A stretch of DNA of 47,796 nucleotides, from assembly GCA_017962615.1 (NCBI GenBank), contig JAGCUZ010000064.1, forward strand, positions 1 through 47,796. Reading direction: 5' to 3'. The position numbers and the translations under genes were made by a program. The stretch's first letter is position 1, and every line of letters starts with the position of its first letter. Below, in pieces: positions 9,046 to 16,090 of this stretch. Origin of the DNA: Bacteroidales bacterium. Lineage in GTDB: Bacteria > Bacteroidota > Bacteroidia > Bacteroidales > P3. Below the pieces are notes generated by a model. That model saw only the letters and a program-made list of their open reading frames with translations. It was not told the DNA's origin and ran no database searches.

Positions 9046-9255
9046 ATGAAAGCCAAAGTCATATTAGCCATAGCCTGCCTTGCGCTCCTCTCGCTCTCGG
9101 CCTGCACCAAGCACTGCCGCTGCTACCGCTACGACGGCGCCGTCGAGTCGTTCTCGCCCGACGAGCTCAAGGAGCGCGGCACCGTCTGTTCCGCCCTCGA
9201 AGAAGAGGACCGCGGCATGAAATACTCCCTCTGCGAGTACTCCATCTGGTACTAA
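9046..9255 (+). CDS. Small four-cysteine lipoprotein C (CRC family)
   Basis: A 69-residue lipoprotein whose ATG immediately follows the flippase TAA. Lipobox LSAC puts the lipid on Cys20; then TKHCRC. The non-lipid cysteines at 24, 26, 48 and 63 keep the same CRC...C...C order as the genes at 6006 and 6296, although the rest of the sequence differs. It is the last gene of the operon. Function is unknown. Confidence 0.75.
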   Translation: MKAKVILAIACLALLSLSACTKHCRCYRYDGAVESFSPDELKERGTVCSALEEEDRGMKYSLCEYSIWY

Positions 9256-9446
9256 GCAATACCTGCGATGATTTTAAAACGTTAATTATCGTATAATTAT
9301 ACATTAATTTTGCATATTAGATTGATTCGTGGTTAAATGATTATCATAGGTTGTCTATAATTAACGGTTAATTAATGGCCGATTAATGGTAATTAACGTT
9401 AAAACATTATAAACATATTCATTACACGTCTCTAGCATCCTCATCC
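9256..9446. other. AT-rich intergenic region
   Basis: This 191-bp gap is much more AT-rich than its surroundings and is full of TTAAT/ATTAA words. TAATTTTG at 9305-9312 fits the -7 consensus TAnnTTTG, but no TTTG stands at the right distance upstream. It probably holds the promoter of the gene at 9447; no terminator hairpin was recognised. Confidence 0.4.
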
Positions 9447-11012
9447 ATGCAACGATTCCTTACCCTCCTCTGCCTCGCCTCGCTGTTGCTGTTCACAGCC
9501 TGTAAGCGCGACCAATACCGCTGTTTCTTCCTCCTCGACGCGCAGGACTACACCGCCAGCGGCAAGACCTCCGTCAACGGCACATCCGACCTCTGGGACG
9601 ATGGCGACATAATCTACATCAACGGCACCGACGACGCCCATCGCGCCGCCGTCGTCAACGACAACAACCAGTGGAAGGCAGCCCTCGCCAATGACGTGGA
9701 GCCCGCCGCCAGCGGCCTCTTCTACGCCTGCTTCCCCGGAAACGGCAGCGGCACCGACAACGCCGCCTCCTTCTCAGGCTCCTCCTTCGCCGTAGCCTTC
9801 CCCTCCTCAATCACCATCACCTCGTCCACGGCCGTCAACTGCCCCATGGTGGGCATCGCCGAGGAGTCACACGTCATACACTTCACCAACGTCTGCGCCC
9901 TACTGCAGCTCTCCTACACCGGTGCCGGTGCCGACAACCTTGTCATCACCGAGCTCGACACCACGCGCCTAGCAGGCACCATAGTCTACACACACGACGG
10001 CTCACAGTGGACCGCCGCCCCCTCGGGCGCCGCCGTCCGCACCCTCAACGTCAGCAACCCCGGCAAGTACTCCACCTTCTACGTGCCCATACCGGCCGAC
10101 ACCCACTGCCTCGTCATAGGCACCCGCAAGATGACCGCCAAGCACTACTTCGCGCCAGGACATATCTACACCGTCAGCATGGGCGTCGACGGAGTCCTCA
10201 ACGGCCTCTTCAGCGTCAGCGCCTCCGACACGGTGCAGTTCTCGCGCGGCAACCTGCAGTATCAGGCCAGCAGCGGCACCTGGCGCTTCGCAACCAACCA
10301 ATACGACACCCTCGGCACCCTCAACCGCAACATCTCATCGTCCTACACCGGCTGGATAGACCTCTTCGGCTGGGGCACCAGCGGCTGGAACAGCGGCGCC
10401 ACCTGTTACCAACCTTATGCGACGACAACAGCCCCACAATCATACAATCCTGGCGGTTCCCTATCCATTGACCTCACAGGGCCATACGCTCAGGCAGATT
10501 GGGGCGTGTATAACCCCATATACAACGGCGGTAACACCAGCGGCATGTGGCGCACGCTAACCAAAGACGAATGGGTGTACCTTCTCAACACTCGCACCGC
10601 ATCTACTGTTAACGGCACATCAAATGGACGCTACGCAAAAGCCCGCATCAACGGCATAGATGGCATGATAATCTTCCCCGACACATACAGCCATCCTTAC
10701 AACATAACGCAACCAATAAATATTAATGCTGCGGGCACTGGTTATGCCTCAAATACCTATTCTGCCTCCGACTGGTCTGCCATGGAACAATGCGGTGCCG
10801 TATTCCTTCCAATGACCAGACAACGAACCAACGCAAAAGTATCCGGTGAATCGTCAAACAGCAATGGATGCTATTGGTCCTCAACACACATGGAAAGCAA
10901 CGACGGCCAAGCATATTCACTAACATTTTCCATAACCAGGGTTGATATCGCCGCTACTCCTCAACGTCATTTTGGCAGAGCCGTCCGTCTCGTAAGAGAC
11001 TCGCACCGCTAA
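9447..11012 (+). CDS. Surface lipoprotein with Fib_succ_major/DUF1566-like C-terminal domain
   Basis: A 521-residue lipoprotein: signal peptide with lipobox LFTAC (Cys19), then KRDQYRC. Residues of about 30-235 look beta-rich and fimbrillin/carbohydrate-module-like (repeated short strands, PVFY-type segments). From about 255 the protein has VQFSRGNLQYQ, then WRTLTKDEWVYLL, and ends with YWSSTHMESNDGQAYSL...GRAVRLV; this ending is characteristic of the C-type-lectin-like Fib_succ_major/DUF1566 group. It is probably displayed on the outer membrane; its ligand is unknown. Its stop overlaps the stop of the convergent minus-strand gene by 4 nt. Confidence 0.75.
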   Translation: MQRFLTLLCLASLLLFTACKRDQYRCFFLLDAQDYTASGKTSVNGTSDLWDDGDIIYINGTDDAHRAAVVNDNNQWKAALANDVEPAASGLFYACFPGNGSGTDNAASFSGSSFAVAFPSSITITSSTAVNCPMVGIAEESHVIHFTNVCALLQLSYTGAGADNLVITELDTTRLAGTIVYTHDGSQWTAAPSGAAVRTLNVSNPGKYSTFYVPIPADTHCLVIGTRKMTAKHYFAPGHIYTVSMGVDGVLNGLFSVSASDTVQFSRGNLQYQASSGTWRFATNQYDTLGTLNRNISSSYTGWIDLFGWGTSGWNSGATCYQPYATTTAPQSYNPGGSLSIDLTGPYAQADWGVYNPIYNGGNTSGMWRTLTKDEWVYLLNTRTASTVNGTSNGRYAKARINGIDGMIIFPDTYSHPYNITQPININAAGTGYASNTYSASDWSAMEQCGAVFLPMTRQRTNAKVSGESSNSNGCYWSSTHMESNDGQAYSLTFSITRVDIAATPQRHFGRAVRLVRDSHR

Positions 11013-13735
11013 TCTTCGTACAGCACTTCTATCACCCCCGTCCGCTGGACGGAGCCCTTGTAGCCCGACCCTGCAAAGTGGAAGAAATAGGTGCCCGCAG
11101 GTACCTCGCTCTGCACCGGCGCCCAGAACTCATCATCCTTCGTTATGTTTTTGCGCAGGTACACCAGCTTGCCCCTCCTGTTGTATATCGCCAACGAGTT
11201 GATGGGGTAGCAGCTCTCCTCTATAAGGTTCACAACCACAAAGCGGTCGTTTATCCCGTCGCCGTTAGCGGTCACCACATTGGGGAAATACAGGTACTGC
11301 TGACACGTCGTGAACAGCGTGCGTATTATCGACAGCGAGTAGTCTATAATACTATCGCACCCGTAGCTGTTGCGGATTATTATCTGCACATGCTCGGCCG
11401 AGTCGTAGAACGTCGCACCGTGATAATGCCACGGCAGGTATCCCTCGTGCACTGTGTCGCACACCGTGTCGTAGGTGTTCGGCAGCATGTTGACCACCAG
11501 TGTCAGCAGGCTGTCCACGCCGTGGTTGCCCCTCAGCGTCAGCGTGCGCACGTCGGGCCCCGCAAAAGTCTCGCCGTACCATTCCACAGGGAAGTCATCA
11601 ACGCAGATGCTCCTCGTCACGGTGTCATACACATTTGGCCACACATGCAGATAGTAGCTCACCACGCTGTCGCACCCGTACACGGTATTCAGGACCACCG
11701 TGTCACCCGCCACAGCCCCGCTGTAAACGTGCCCGTTGTAGGTCCACGGCAGCTGGTTCTCAACAATGGTGTCATACACCGACGCATACACTGGCATCAC
11801 CACCGTGAGGAACAGCGTGCGTGTAAGCCAGTCACTGTCGCGCTCATAAATGCCAGGCGCCGCCAGCATAGTGTCAAACAACTGGTAACTGTCGCCGTAG
11901 CAGATAGTGGCATACACCGAGTCGTGCTCCGGGCAATGCCTGCCCACATGCAGAATACAGGTACGCGTAACATTGGCGCTGTCGCGCACATACACGCCCG
12001 CCGTTCTAAGCACAGTGTCGAAAAGACTGTAACTGTCGCCGTCGCAGATTGTCACATACACCGTGTCGTACACCGGACACGGTGCACCGACATGCAGAAC
12101 ACAGGTACGCGTAACATTGGCGCTGTCGCGCACATACACGCCCGCCGTCCTAAGCACCGTGTCAAACAGTCGGCAACTGTCGCCGTCGCAAATAGTAACA
12201 TGCACCGTTTCGTATACGGGGCAAGGGCCGCTAACCTGCAGATAGCAGGTGCGTACAACATCGGCGCTGTCGCGCACATACACGCCCGCCGTCCTTAGTA
12301 CCGTGTCAAACAGCCTGTAGCTCTCGCTGTCACAAATAGTAACATATATCGTGTCATAATATATTATGCATGGCGCGTCGACATGTATAACCGTCTCTGC
12401 CGTGTCTCTGCACTGTCCGCCGCTCAGCGACGCCTCCATGCGAACCCTGTATGTTCCACTGGTACTATACATATGCACGGGATTTCTTTGCGTCGATCTC
12501 GTCCCGTCGCCGAAATCCCACACAACATCCTCGCAGGCAATGTTTGTCCTGTTTTGCAGTGCCGAGTCGAGAGCAACTACCGAGTTGTCGTAGAACCTAT
12601 AGCGCACCCCCCTACAGTTTAACGTGTCAACAATATTGTATGAGAAATCCGCATACGGGTACCTTGTACCCGCTATCGTCGACATCACGAAACCGCACGG
12701 CACATTGCCGCCCGCGCCCACAAAGCTACACTTGCAGCTGTACGTCCCGGCCGATGTCACGTGAAGCGACCTCTGCCTGGATATTATCGTGCTGGTGTCG
12801 TCATTGCTGAACCATTCGTACGAGAAGCCTTCCGGCGCCGTAAAGGTGTTCTCCACCACGTTGCCGCACGAAGACGACATCAATGTTTTGGCTCCACATT
12901 TTATAACGAAATATGCATACCCAAAGTGGGCTGTCATTAAGCAATCGTAGGTAGTCAGTTTCACAAAGATGCGCCTGCCGTGAAGCCTCGTCAGGTCTAC
13001 ACCTATCGTTGTCCAGTCCTTCCATAGTATATCTCTACCCACCACTGTATTCCAACCCAAGTGTCGCGATGCAACAAAGTCAGCCGAATAGCACACCGAG
13101 TCTATCTCGTCACCCCTCTCGTCGAGTACCCTAAACGTGAAACGGGGCTGTTGAGACGGATGGTGGCTGGGGTCCTGTATTACCGCTGCATACTTAAGTA
13201 TCAGCAAACCGCTTACCGAGGAGTCAACCATAAACTCATACTTGATACTCTCAGCCTCTGCCCCTGTCCTCCAATTACCCAGACGTACCGACGCCGTTTC
13301 CCCTGGCGGTACTGTACGCAGAGCGTTTCCTGTTCTGTAGTCATACTCATTGCGGCTGGTATGCACTGTGTGCCGCGAAAAAGGGCTGGCACTACCCATA
13401 TCGTATGCTCCCTCATTGACGTCGGGGTTCTCAAATGTTCCATAGGTAGCAGTAGTCCAGCACGATGTAAAATCGGTAAAATCTATACAGGCGGGCGGAT
13501 CGCCGGGGCATGTGGTGATAAACCTCTGTCTGTTGTCTATGCAATAAACAGTAGTGTCGACAAATCCCACGTTATCGCACACCCTCACATAATAAGTGGT
13601 CTTCTGCTGCAACCCAGTCAACGTTACATAAGGCACATGCGTCACAACAGTGTCGCTCGTATAATAATTAAAACGAGGCGTAGTATCATACTGCACGTAC
13701 CACTCCGTGGCACCGTTTGCACTTGTCCAGCTCAC
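11009..13735 (-). CDS. T9SS type B cargo protein, 3' part of a frameshifted gene
   Basis: 908 codons downstream of a frameshift. It opens mid-FnIII domain (VSWTSANGATEW...TTYYVRV), passes a large jelly-roll-like region, a PKD domain (VWDFGDGTRSTQRNP), then tandem 48-residue repeats (VTICDGDSYxLFDTVLRTAGVY) whose DNA period is 144 bp, further related C-x-x-D modules, and a T9SS type B sorting domain (FPNVVTANGDGINDRF...GTYFFHF). The GTG at 13735 only marks the frame entry: there is no signal peptide here, and the upstream frame (13732-14250) supplies it. T9SS type B cargo is exported and attached at the surface. The gene is probably disrupted, or the base loss is an assembly error. Confidence 0.85.
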   Translation of the reverse strand: MSWTSANGATEWYVQYDTTPRFNYYTSDTVVTHVPYVTLTGLQQKTTYYVRVCDNVGFVDTTVYCIDNRQRFITTCPGDPPACIDFTDFTSCWTTATYGTFENPDVNEGAYDMGSASPFSRHTVHTSRNEYDYRTGNALRTVPPGETASVRLGNWRTGAEAESIKYEFMVDSSVSGLLILKYAAVIQDPSHHPSQQPRFTFRVLDERGDEIDSVCYSADFVASRHLGWNTVVGRDILWKDWTTIGVDLTRLHGRRIFVKLTTYDCLMTAHFGYAYFVIKCGAKTLMSSSCGNVVENTFTAPEGFSYEWFSNDDTSTIISRQRSLHVTSAGTYSCKCSFVGAGGNVPCGFVMSTIAGTRYPYADFSYNIVDTLNCRGVRYRFYDNSVVALDSALQNRTNIACEDVVWDFGDGTRSTQRNPVHMYSTSGTYRVRMEASLSGGQCRDTAETVIHVDAPCIIYYDTIYVTICDSESYRLFDTVLRTAGVYVRDSADVVRTCYLQVSGPCPVYETVHVTICDGDSCRLFDTVLRTAGVYVRDSANVTRTCVLHVGAPCPVYDTVYVTICDGDSYSLFDTVLRTAGVYVRDSANVTRTCILHVGRHCPEHDSVYATICYGDSYQLFDTMLAAPGIYERDSDWLTRTLFLTVVMPVYASVYDTIVENQLPWTYNGHVYSGAVAGDTVVLNTVYGCDSVVSYYLHVWPNVYDTVTRSICVDDFPVEWYGETFAGPDVRTLTLRGNHGVDSLLTLVVNMLPNTYDTVCDTVHEGYLPWHYHGATFYDSAEHVQIIIRNSYGCDSIIDYSLSIIRTLFTTCQQYLYFPNVVTANGDGINDRFVVVNLIEESCYPINSLAIYNRRGKLVYLRKNITKDDEFWAPVQSEVPAGTYFFHFAGSGYKGSVQRTGVIEVLYED
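11824..12330 (-). repeat. 144-bp (48-residue) tandem coding repeats
   Basis: Successive copies in the T9SS type B gene are spaced exactly 144 bp apart (for example the GTACGCGTAA block at about 11961 and 12105, and its variant at about 12249). Each encodes a TICDGDS...FDTVLRTAGVYVRDSA unit with paired cysteines. The middle copies are nearly identical in DNA, which points to recent duplication or gene conversion; the outer ones are diverged. Confidence 0.8.
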
Positions 13736-14250
13736 ATAGCCGAATGGTCTGTAATATTGGTGACCGATATATTATACACACTGGCGGTCGGCGAATTAAT
13801 CGGGCAGCACATCACCTGTAATTCGAACCCCAGGTCATGTATATCATACGACATACCATTTGCATGGAAAGCCAGACTGGCATAGCCTGACACACAAGAC
13901 ACGTTCAACGACCCTCTTCCCGAATATGAGCCAATTATACTTGAAGATATTAGCACCTGATCATCATAAATCTTCAAAAAGTCAAAATCTGGGTCTATCC
14001 AATAATCCCCTACAAAGACTATTTCATATCCCGCTGGAGCAGACAAATACAAGCTTGCCGAACTTGGCCCTAGATAATTGCCCGTACCGTTATTGTCCAT
14101 CAAAATATACAATCGGTTTGGAGCCAGAGCACGGTTGGCAGATCCTCTTTGCGGCATAATTATCGTGTCTTGCGCCATAACTCCGCCGCCAAAGAAAAGC
14201 AACGAAGCCACCACGCACAACAACACCCGTATACATCTAAGCATCTGCAT
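13732..14250 (-). CDS. 5' part of the frameshifted T9SS type B gene (signal peptide, CUB-like, FnIII start)
   Basis: From ATG 14250 (14244 is an alternative) the frame encodes a signal peptide (hydrophobic run ending VMAQ), then a CUB-like beta domain (about residues 25-150: NGTGNYLGP, APAGYEIVF, DFLKIYDD, IGSYSGRGS, GFELQV), then the first strands of an FnIII domain ending NITDHSAM and TGA (13732-13734). The other frame resumes with VSW exactly where FnIII domains need it. An upstream in-frame start at 14346 precedes likely promoter boxes and is rejected. The complete gene would be about 1,080 residues. Identity of the CUB domain is by pattern only. Confidence 0.75.
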   Translation of the reverse strand: MQMLRCIRVLLCVVASLLFFGGGVMAQDTIIMPQRGSANRALAPNRLYILMDNNGTGNYLGPSSASLYLSAPAGYEIVFVGDYWIDPDFDFLKIYDDQVLISSSIIGSYSGRGSLNVSCVSGYASLAFHANGMSYDIHDLGFELQVMCCPINSPTASVYNISVTNITDHSAM

Positions 14251-14268
14251 CTTACACCATAGTCTGCA

Positions 14269-14292
14269 CAAAGTTACATCACTGCAAATATA
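14269..14292 (-). promoter_or_regulatory. Candidate -7 boxes for the T9SS type B gene
   Basis: On the minus strand, TATATTTG (14285-14292) and TAACTTTG (14269-14276) both fit TAnnTTTG, 20-40 nt before the chosen ATG. Neither has a perfect TTTG at the standard distance, so which one works is open. Confidence 0.35.
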
Positions 14293-14373
14293 ATAAAAAA
14301 ACTTTATAATACAGAAACCGCACATATTTACCCGTTTTAGAACCATACATAATTATGCCCCTACGCTATATAT

Positions 14374-14402
14374 GACGGGAAAAACAGCCATTTTGCCACA
14401 AA
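14374..14402. repeat. 29-bp inverted repeat, left copy
   Basis: This sequence (starting GACGGGAAAAACAGCC) is the exact reverse complement of 15857-15885. It lies about 80-105 bp upstream of the left gene's -7 boxes; its partner lies about 117 bp upstream of the right gene's -7 box, so both face their gene the same way. It could be a shared regulator site, transposon ends, or a recombination site. Confidence 0.8.
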
Positions 14403-14606
14403 CAACCCCGAAAAAAGTTATTAACAATTCCGCAACATTCTACAGTTCAACTCCTTTCTCCCTCCAGCAATTTCCCTTCCCACCCGTCCGTCCTCCCCCT
14501 CCCGCCAGTCACGCCAACCTATCCAACCCGTTACTTCACCCCCTCTCGCAAGCCATACCCTTGCCTTTAATCGGTAGCAAATCCACCCCTCATGGCACCA
14601 ATTTCA

Positions 14607-14738
14607 CGACCCTCTCCCACCCTTTTTCCGACCCTCTTCGACCCTTTTTCCGACCCACTCCGACACTTTTTCCGGTCCTCTCCGACACTTTTTCCGGCCA
14701 TCTCCGACACTTTTTCCGACCCTTTTCGACGCCCTTTC
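14607..14738. repeat. Six tandem 22-bp units
   Basis: Six consecutive 22-bp units starting at 14607, 14629, 14651, 14673, 14695 and 14717, roughly CGRCCHTCTYCGACACTTTTTC. The middle three are closest to one another. There are no unique spacers, so it is a minisatellite and not a CRISPR array. A frame open across it on the plus strand reflects the repeat and is not a gene. Confidence 0.8.
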
Positions 14739-14744
14739 CGCACC

Positions 14745-14849
14745 AAATAAAGGGTGCATATAAAGTTCATAAGGAGTACATAAGGAGTTGGTCCAACCAA
14801 CTCCTTATCAACTATATACTTACGATTTATGTTCTATATATCAAAATCG
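14745..14849 (-). repeat. Dispersed hairpin element, copy 2 (inverted)
   Basis: Reverse complement of the element at 62-160 and 43422-43520, sharing TATATAGAAC-TAAATCGTAAG and the core hairpin. The core here is a perfect 13-bp inverted repeat (14780-14792 and 14796-14808) with a 3-nt loop. The tail is more diverged than in the other two copies. Confidence 0.7.
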
Positions 14850-14852
14850 GGG

Positions 14853-15110
14853 TCTGAAGCAAAAATGAAAATATTTTGTTTTAGATTGGTTATCATATAC
14901 TTACAACGATTTTCGCCATAAAAAGCGACTTTTTGGCGCAAAACGATTTTTCGACACTTTTCCGACTGTTTTTTGACGCTCGTTACAGATGCCTATCAGT
15001 AACGCCTCCGGCACGGTCTCAGCAGCCATGACTGCCCCGCAAGCAGCAACCCAAATGCGACCTTGTTAATGAGGCTTGGCTGAAGCATCTGCCTATAACG
15101 ACATCTACAA
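14853..15110. other. Noncoding spacer without recognised features
   Basis: Between the inverted hairpin element and the repeat block beginning at 15111 I see no gene. The sequence is AT-rich on the left, with TTTTTCGACAC-type words related to the 22-bp repeats around 14940-14980, and becomes GC-richer towards 15050. Confidence 0.4.
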
Positions 15111-15585
15111 TCGAGGGCGCGTTTCTCCGAAACGCATACGGCTGGGGTTCGCAAGCCCCCAGACTGCGAAAATCGATGATTTTCTTGTCAGGGGTTATTG
15201 AGGGCACGTGCCGCTGGCACGTTATTAGCCTGTAGACAAACCTGCCTTATAAAACCAAACTCGGAGAGGCCTCCCCTCAACGCTCCAGCACTGGCAAGGT
15301 ATCCGTCTGTAGACAAGCCCCCACTACCAAACCAGCCTCGGAGAGGCCGTCCCTCAACGCCCCGGCACTGGCACGGCATCCGTATGTAGACAAGCCCCCA
15401 CTACCAAACCAGCCTCGGAAAGGCCGCCCCTCAACGACCCGGCACTGGCACGGTATCCGTCTGTAGACAAGTCCCCACTAACAAACCAGCCTCGGAGAGG
15501 CTGACCCTCAATAACCCCGCACAAGGAACGCAGTGTGGGGCAGCGAGATAGAACACTCATGCGTTTCGGAGAAACGCGCCCTCGA
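15111..15585. repeat. Composite repeat: 27-bp terminal inverted repeats around 77-bp tandem repeats
   Basis: A perfect 27-bp inverted repeat (15111-15137 and 15559-15585, TCGAGGGCGCGTTTCTCCGA...) encloses the block. Nested inside is another inverted pair, GGGGTTATTGAGGG (about 15191-15204) with CCCTCAATAACCCC (about 15504-15517). Between them are four tandem 77-bp units starting at 15232, 15309, 15386 and 15463, each with a GCCTC-GGA-GAGGC hairpin. The symmetry suggests a nonautonomous mobile element or a structured noncoding locus. There are no spacers as in CRISPR. Confidence 0.8.
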
Positions 15586-15856
15586 TAGCCACCTATAGGG
15601 TAGAGTTTGTTTCTCGCATACTGGAAGAGTCACCCATGCCGGAGGGGAGTTTTGCATTTTTTGTTTTTTTAAGAGTTGAGACAAGGTCGAAAAAGGGCAT
15701 CTTCGGGAGGTTGGTTTCGGGTCGTCGGGAGGCGGAAAAAGTGTGTCGGGGTAAAAAAAATGCATTTTTTTTGAAAATTTTTCGCGGCGGTAGTTGACTG
15801 ACTCTGAGAGAAGAAAAGATACCAACAGAAAAAAGTTAATAAAAAATTTTTCAACT
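15586..15856. other. Noncoding spacer with T-rich tract
   Basis: Nothing coding is supported here. The stretch has several T and A runs (for example 15655-15675, 15755-15785 and 15830-15850) and leads into the right-hand 29-bp inverted repeat. Confidence 0.4.
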
Positions 15857-15885
15857 TTTGTGGCAAAATGGCTGTTTTTCCCGTC
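15857..15885. repeat. 29-bp inverted repeat, right copy
   Basis: Exact reverse complement of 14374-14402, located about 117 bp upstream of the -7 box of the giant adhesin gene. The two copies delimit a 1.5-kb noncoding segment between divergent T9SS cargo genes. Confidence 0.8.
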
Positions 15886-15975
15886 TATACTATACAAAGG
15901 GCAACTTTTGCCAACGACAAAACCGGACAAAAAAATGATGACATAAAACCGAAATTGAAGGCCTGAACGCCGTTT

Positions 15976-16009
15976 TTTGCTAATATATAATAATAATTGC
16001 GTATCTTTG
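15976..16009 (+). promoter_or_regulatory. Promoter of the giant adhesin gene
   Basis: TTTG at 15976-15979 and TATCTTTG at 16002-16009 match the Bacteroidota -33/-7 boxes, with a 22-nt spacer (slightly longer than the usual 19-21). It implies initiation near 16016 and so rules out the in-frame TTG at 15977 as the start of translation. Confidence 0.5.
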
Positions 16010-16090
16010 CAAATTGAAACAATAGCGCACAAAAAGCTTCCAAAAATGAGACAAAACTTCACAACTTGCACTAAAACAAATACTAACAAT

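Noticed and set aside
14372..14857. 161-codon frame
   Set aside because: Proline/phenylalanine-rich translation of the 22-bp repeat; crosses the 29-bp repeat and the hairpin element.
15232..15539. Possible CRISPR array
   Set aside because: The 77-bp units abut directly without unique spacers and no cas genes are near.
15977..16090. Upstream TTG start for the giant adhesin
   Set aside because: It lies within the promoter boxes; the signal peptide begins at 16091.
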